A program made the position numbers and the translations under genes. The notes beneath the pieces were generated by a model, which did no database searches, was not told the DNA's origin, and was given only the letters and a program-made list of their open reading frames with translations. A DNA stretch of 7,055 nt from Pseudomonadota bacterium (lineage in GTDB: Bacteria; Desulfobacterota; BSN033; G020346125), in the NCBI GenBank assembly GCA_030673585.1, contig DAOVIU010000053.1, forward strand, positions 1 to 7,055. The letters run 5' to 3'. Below are positions 4,663-7,055 of this stretch, piece after piece (within the stretch, counting starts at the first letter, position 1; every line of letters starts with the position of its first letter).

Positions 4663-5424
4663 TTACAGAGACGATACCGGGGGAATCCTCCAATCCCCAA
4701 ACTCATACTGCAAAATGCTGAGTATGGCTACTCCAGCCGTCTCCGACCGCAGGATCCGAGGTCCCAGCCCGACGGGGGTGAAACCCCTCTCTTTAGCCGC
4801 AGAGATCTCGCCTTCGTCAAAACCTCCCTCAGGCCCAACCAGGAAGAGGAATTTTCTGGCATTCTTGTCGATTTCCCTCATTCTTTCCCTCAGGGAACCC
4901 CCCGCCCTCTCCCAGAGAATTAACTTCACAAAATCACCAACGGGCGACTTTAAAATTGACTCCAGAGGGCGGATGCCCTCAACCCTAGGGGGAATAACCC
5001 GCCCGCACTGTTTTGCCGATTCTACCACGATCCTCTTCCAACGATTCCACCTCCTCTCCGCTCGATCCCCGCCCAGTCTCGGAATTGTCCGCGACGAGAT
5101 GAACGGGAAAATTGCCGACACGCCCATCTCGGTGGTCTTTTGCAATACATAATCCATCTTATCCCCCTTCAAAAGGCCTTGTCCTAGGATGATATCAATG
5201 GGGGATTCCCTCCTTGGGGTGTCCGTCTTTGCAATTTTCACCGTTATCCCATGGCGCCTTTGGCTCTCAATGGTTCCCCAATACTCCGTTCCCGTCCCAT
5301 CGAAGAGGACAATCTCATCCCCCTCCTTTAACCTGAAGACCTTTCGGATATGCCTCGCCTCGGCTCCCGAAATCTCTATCTTATCTCCCATCGTACGGGG
5401 AGTTTGCACGTAGAAGCGCGACAT
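4663..5424 (-). CDS. rsmE: 16S rRNA (uracil-1498-N3)-methyltransferase RsmE
   Basis: A 253-residue SPOUT-class methyltransferase that puts a methyl group from S-adenosylmethionine on N3 of U1498 in 16S rRNA of the 30S subunit. The N-terminal PUA-like RNA-binding part (about 1-70) includes MSRFYVQ, AEARHIRKVFRLKEGD (21-36) and FDGTG. The C-terminal trefoil-knot part shows RWNRWKRIVVESAKQCGR (125-142), the SAM-site loop GPEGGF (197-202) with a following E, and LGPRILRSETAGVAIL (219-234), all family signatures. Length is close to the usual 240-250. ATG 5424 is preceded by GGGAG about 5 bases upstream, which lies against the stop of prmA; the two genes are only 9 bases apart, so translation may be coupled. 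It is the downstream gene of a prmA-rsmE pair that joins two ribosome-modifying enzymes. No clear terminator follows; it converges with the small cysteine-protein gene. Confidence 0.96.
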   Translation of the reverse strand: MSRFYVQTPRTMGDKIEISGAEARHIRKVFRLKEGDEIVLFDGTGTEYWGTIESQRRHGITVKIAKTDTPRRESPIDIILGQGLLKGDKMDYVLQKTTEMGVSAIFPFISSRTIPRLGGDRAERRWNRWKRIVVESAKQCGRVIPPRVEGIRPLESILKSPVGDFVKLILWERAGGSLRERMREIDKNARKFLFLVGPEGGFDEGEISAAKERGFTPVGLGPRILRSETAGVAILSILQYEFGDWRIPPVSSL

Positions 5425-5433
5425 CGATCTCCC

Positions 5434-6312
5434 TCATGCCTTGTTTAAGACCACACAGGCCCAACCGTCTTCCAGGCACACCTCCCCCAAGGCAAAAGAT
5501 CCCTTGAGGAAGAGTTTTTTCATCGGGCCCACCTCTCCATCCAGGAGTCCGGAAAGGATGAGGGTACCTCGAGCAGCGACTCGGTCAATCAAGTGATGCC
5601 TCATCTCGTCGATGGCCTTCGCATCGATATTCGCCACAACCATATCGAATTGCCCCCCTACCCGAGAGACGCTGACCTTTCTCATCCGAACTCTCCCCCT
5701 CAATCCATTCATGCGAATATTTTTCCTGGCATTATCAATGGCACTTCGGTCGACATCTATTCCCATGACATGCCGCGCGCCCAATTTAGCCGCCACTATA
5801 CTGAGGATTCCCGATCCCATCCCCACATCCAAGACCGTCCGGGGAGGATCACATGTCCCGCCGAATGCCTTCTCCAGTGCTCGAAGGCAAAGACGCGTGG
5901 TGGGATGAGTCCCCGTTCCAAAGGCCATTCCCGGCTCGATATCAATGACGATCTTCTCCCTCGATGTTACCTTGATCCAGGGAGGTTTTACGACGATCCG
6001 CCTCCCCACCCGGGAGGGCTTGAAGAAGCCCCTCCAGCGCTTCATCCAATCCTCATCGGCGATGAGGTGAATCTCTGTGTCAGATGGGCAAATCCCGGGG
6101 AAAAATTCCCGTATGGCCGCTAAATACCGAGAAATGGATTGAGCATCAAGCATGACCGGATAGGGGAAATAGGCCTTAATGATTTCGAACCCCTCCCTCT
6201 CCTCTGCGTCTTCAAAAACAATCCCACTGGAGCCCCTTTCCATAAGGAAATTGGCCACGACCTCCCCGGCCTCCCTGGGAATGGCAACCTTAACCTCCTT
6301 CCATTTCTTCAC
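5434..6312 (-). CDS. prmA: Ribosomal protein L11 methyltransferase PrmA
   Basis: This enzyme methylates ribosomal protein L11 using S-adenosylmethionine. The N-terminal L11-recognition part is about 1-60 (KKWKEVKVAIP..., GIVFEDAEE), followed by the linker with DWMKRWRGFFKP and RIVVKPPW. The catalytic part has DIEPGMAFGTGTHPTT (124-139), SAM motif I VLDVGMGSGILS (160-171), motif II GIDVD (184-188) and VVANI (225-229). M165 stands where PrmA proteins usually have cysteine (GCGSG). GTG 6312 is chosen as start because it gives MKKWKEVKV, the normal family beginning, and 292 residues, almost exactly the E. coli length; AGGG lies 5 bases upstream. A longer frame from GTG 6387 would add 25 residues of no known kind and has a GAGG site about 10 bases upstream, so it cannot be excluded. 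It is followed at once by rsmE and is divergent from tmk. No convincing promoter was found for this strand. Confidence 0.93.
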   Translation of the reverse strand: MKKWKEVKVAIPREAGEVVANFLMERGSSGIVFEDAEEREGFEIIKAYFPYPVMLDAQSISRYLAAIREFFPGICPSDTEIHLIADEDWMKRWRGFFKPSRVGRRIVVKPPWIKVTSREKIVIDIEPGMAFGTGTHPTTRLCLRALEKAFGGTCDPPRTVLDVGMGSGILSIVAAKLGARHVMGIDVDRSAIDNARKNIRMNGLRGRVRMRKVSVSRVGGQFDMVVANIDAKAIDEMRHHLIDRVAARGTLILSGLLDGEVGPMKKLFLKGSFALGEVCLEDGWACVVLNKA

Positions 6313-6442
6313 AGGTGCCCTATTACTCTCGTTTCCGTTCCCCGTTTTCCAGCTATCAAAGGCCTTTGCGATCTCATCATAGCACACAACCGGATTTCCT
6401 CAAGGAGAAATCCCCCCACGGGTCTGCAACGGGTCCGTTTCC

Positions 6443-6472
6443 TTGACAATGAATGAAGGTATAGCCTATAAT
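6443..6472 (+). promoter_or_regulatory. Consensus sigma70-type promoter for tmk
   Basis: TTGACA (6443-6448) and TATAAT (6467-6472) are both perfect consensus hexamers, separated by 18 bases. Transcription would start near 6479, giving a leader of about 68 bases before the tmk start. I see no strong hairpin in that leader. Confidence 0.75.
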
Positions 6473-6546
6473 TTCACGTAAAAATTTCAATAGTTATGTT
6501 TCCCCCGATGGAATAAGCCCACCCCCTTAAGAGTTGGAAGGTCAAG

Positions 6547-7055
6547 ATGAGATTGTTCATTACCTTCGAGGGCATAGAGGGAAGCGGTAAGACCACGCAG
6601 ATCCGTCTGTTGAGGGACTATATGGAGGGGAAGGGATTTCGATGTCAAACTACCCGTGAACCTGGCGGCTGTCGAATCGGGGATAAAATCAGGGGTATCC
6701 TCATGGACTCCAGTAACGATAACCTGACGCCCCTGAGCGAACTATTCCTCATCATGGGCAATCGTGCACAGCACGTTATGGAAGTGATCGAGCCCGCCTT
6801 GAGGGATCAACGGGTTTTGATCTGTGATCGATTTCATGACGCGACGGTTGCCTATCAAGGATTTGCGCGGGGAGTGGACCTCGATCTGATCGAAAGACTC
6901 ACCCAAACGGTCGCCGGTGGGCTGAAACCTGATCTGACGATCTTACTGGATTGTCCGGTCGAAGTAGGGCTAGAGAGGGCAAGGGAAAGAATGGCGAAGG
7001 AAAACGTATCGTCCAAAGAGGGCAGGTTCGAAGGAGAACGGACGAATTTCCATCA
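6547..7055 (+). CDS. tmk: Thymidylate kinase, 3' end missing
   Basis: dTMP kinase, which uses ATP to turn dTMP into dTDP in the cytosol and feeds dTTP synthesis. The frame is open for 169 codons to the right edge; the usual length is about 205-215, so roughly 40 residues are missing. Seen: FITFEGIEGSGKTTQ with the P-loop (9-16), TREPGG (36-41) of the dTMP site, LFLIMGNRAQHVMEVIEPAL (66-85), CDRFHDATVAYQGFARG (93-109) with the DR[YF] motif, GGLKPDLTILLD (124-135), and the lid region ERARERMAKEN leading to RFEGERTNFH (160-169). The canonical S/T after the DR motif is present only as T100 in HDAT, a small departure from the common TDS. ATG 6547 has GGAAGG (6536-6541) 5 bases upstream and a consensus promoter beyond it. 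The gene is divergent from prmA. In many bacteria tmk is followed by holB; here that lies outside the window. Confidence 0.96.
   Translation, partial: MRLFITFEGIEGSGKTTQIRLLRDYMEGKGFRCQTTREPGGCRIGDKIRGILMDSSNDNLTPLSELFLIMGNRAQHVMEVIEPALRDQRVLICDRFHDATVAYQGFARGVDLDLIERLTQTVAGGLKPDLTILLDCPVEVGLERARERMAKENVSSKEGRFEGERTNFH

Noticed and set aside
4368..4721. Plus-strand frame of 117 codons covering the small cysteine-protein gene in another frame
   Set aside because: It begins inside the promoter and lacks a ribosome site, whereas the 57-codon frame has both promoter and ribosome site correctly placed.
5593..6123. Plus-strand frame of 176 codons opposite prmA
   Set aside because: It mirrors the conserved prmA motifs on the other strand and has a His/Pro/Arg-rich shadow composition.

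Overview
The window is an ordinary chromosomal stretch of moderate GC content. It carries nine protein genes, several clear sigma70-type promoters and short intergenic spaces. The mix suggests a Gram-negative, strictly bacterial lineage, most likely Desulfobacterota (former Deltaproteobacteria). The evidence is a prmA-rsmE pair next to a divergent tmk, a lipoprotein with a lipobox, a DUF2914 secreted protein, a small CBS-pair protein and a YciO-type protein. The lineage call rests on protein flavour only and is tentative. No mobile element, CRISPR array, tRNA or rRNA gene was seen.

Layout, left to right. Positions 1-1409 (minus strand) hold a YciO/Sua5/YrdC-family protein followed by a metal-dependent amidohydrolase cut by the left edge. 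They probably form one transcript from a promoter near 1459-1487. At 1633-2795 a minus-strand lipoprotein gene and a plus-strand exported DUF2914 gene diverge from back-to-back promoters; an interrupted inverted repeat covers the minus promoter. At 2873-4156 (minus strand) lie a two-CBS-domain protein, with its own promoter and a structured leader, and a Nudix hydrolase of the ADP-ribose pyrophosphatase type. The 345 bases between them hold a promoter, hairpins and an unexplained stretch. At 4157-4431 is a very AT-rich intergenic segment with repeated inverted motifs, a perfect 22-bp palindrome and a strong promoter. That promoter drives a 57-residue cysteine-containing protein (4432-4605).

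Positions 4663-6312 (minus strand) hold prmA (ribosomal protein L11 methyltransferase) and rsmE (16S rRNA m3U1498 methyltransferase), 9 bases apart. They form a ribosome-modification operon. Divergent from them, a promoter with two perfect consensus hexamers leads into tmk (thymidylate kinase), cut by the right edge.

The conserved genes serve housekeeping roles: ribosome modification, dTTP synthesis and nucleotide clean-up. I found no multi-gene system that looks new. The best candidates for something undescribed are the small cysteine protein with its palindromic AT-rich control region, the divergent lipoprotein/DUF2914 pair with its shared control region, and the 5' hairpin of the CBS-protein mRNA.
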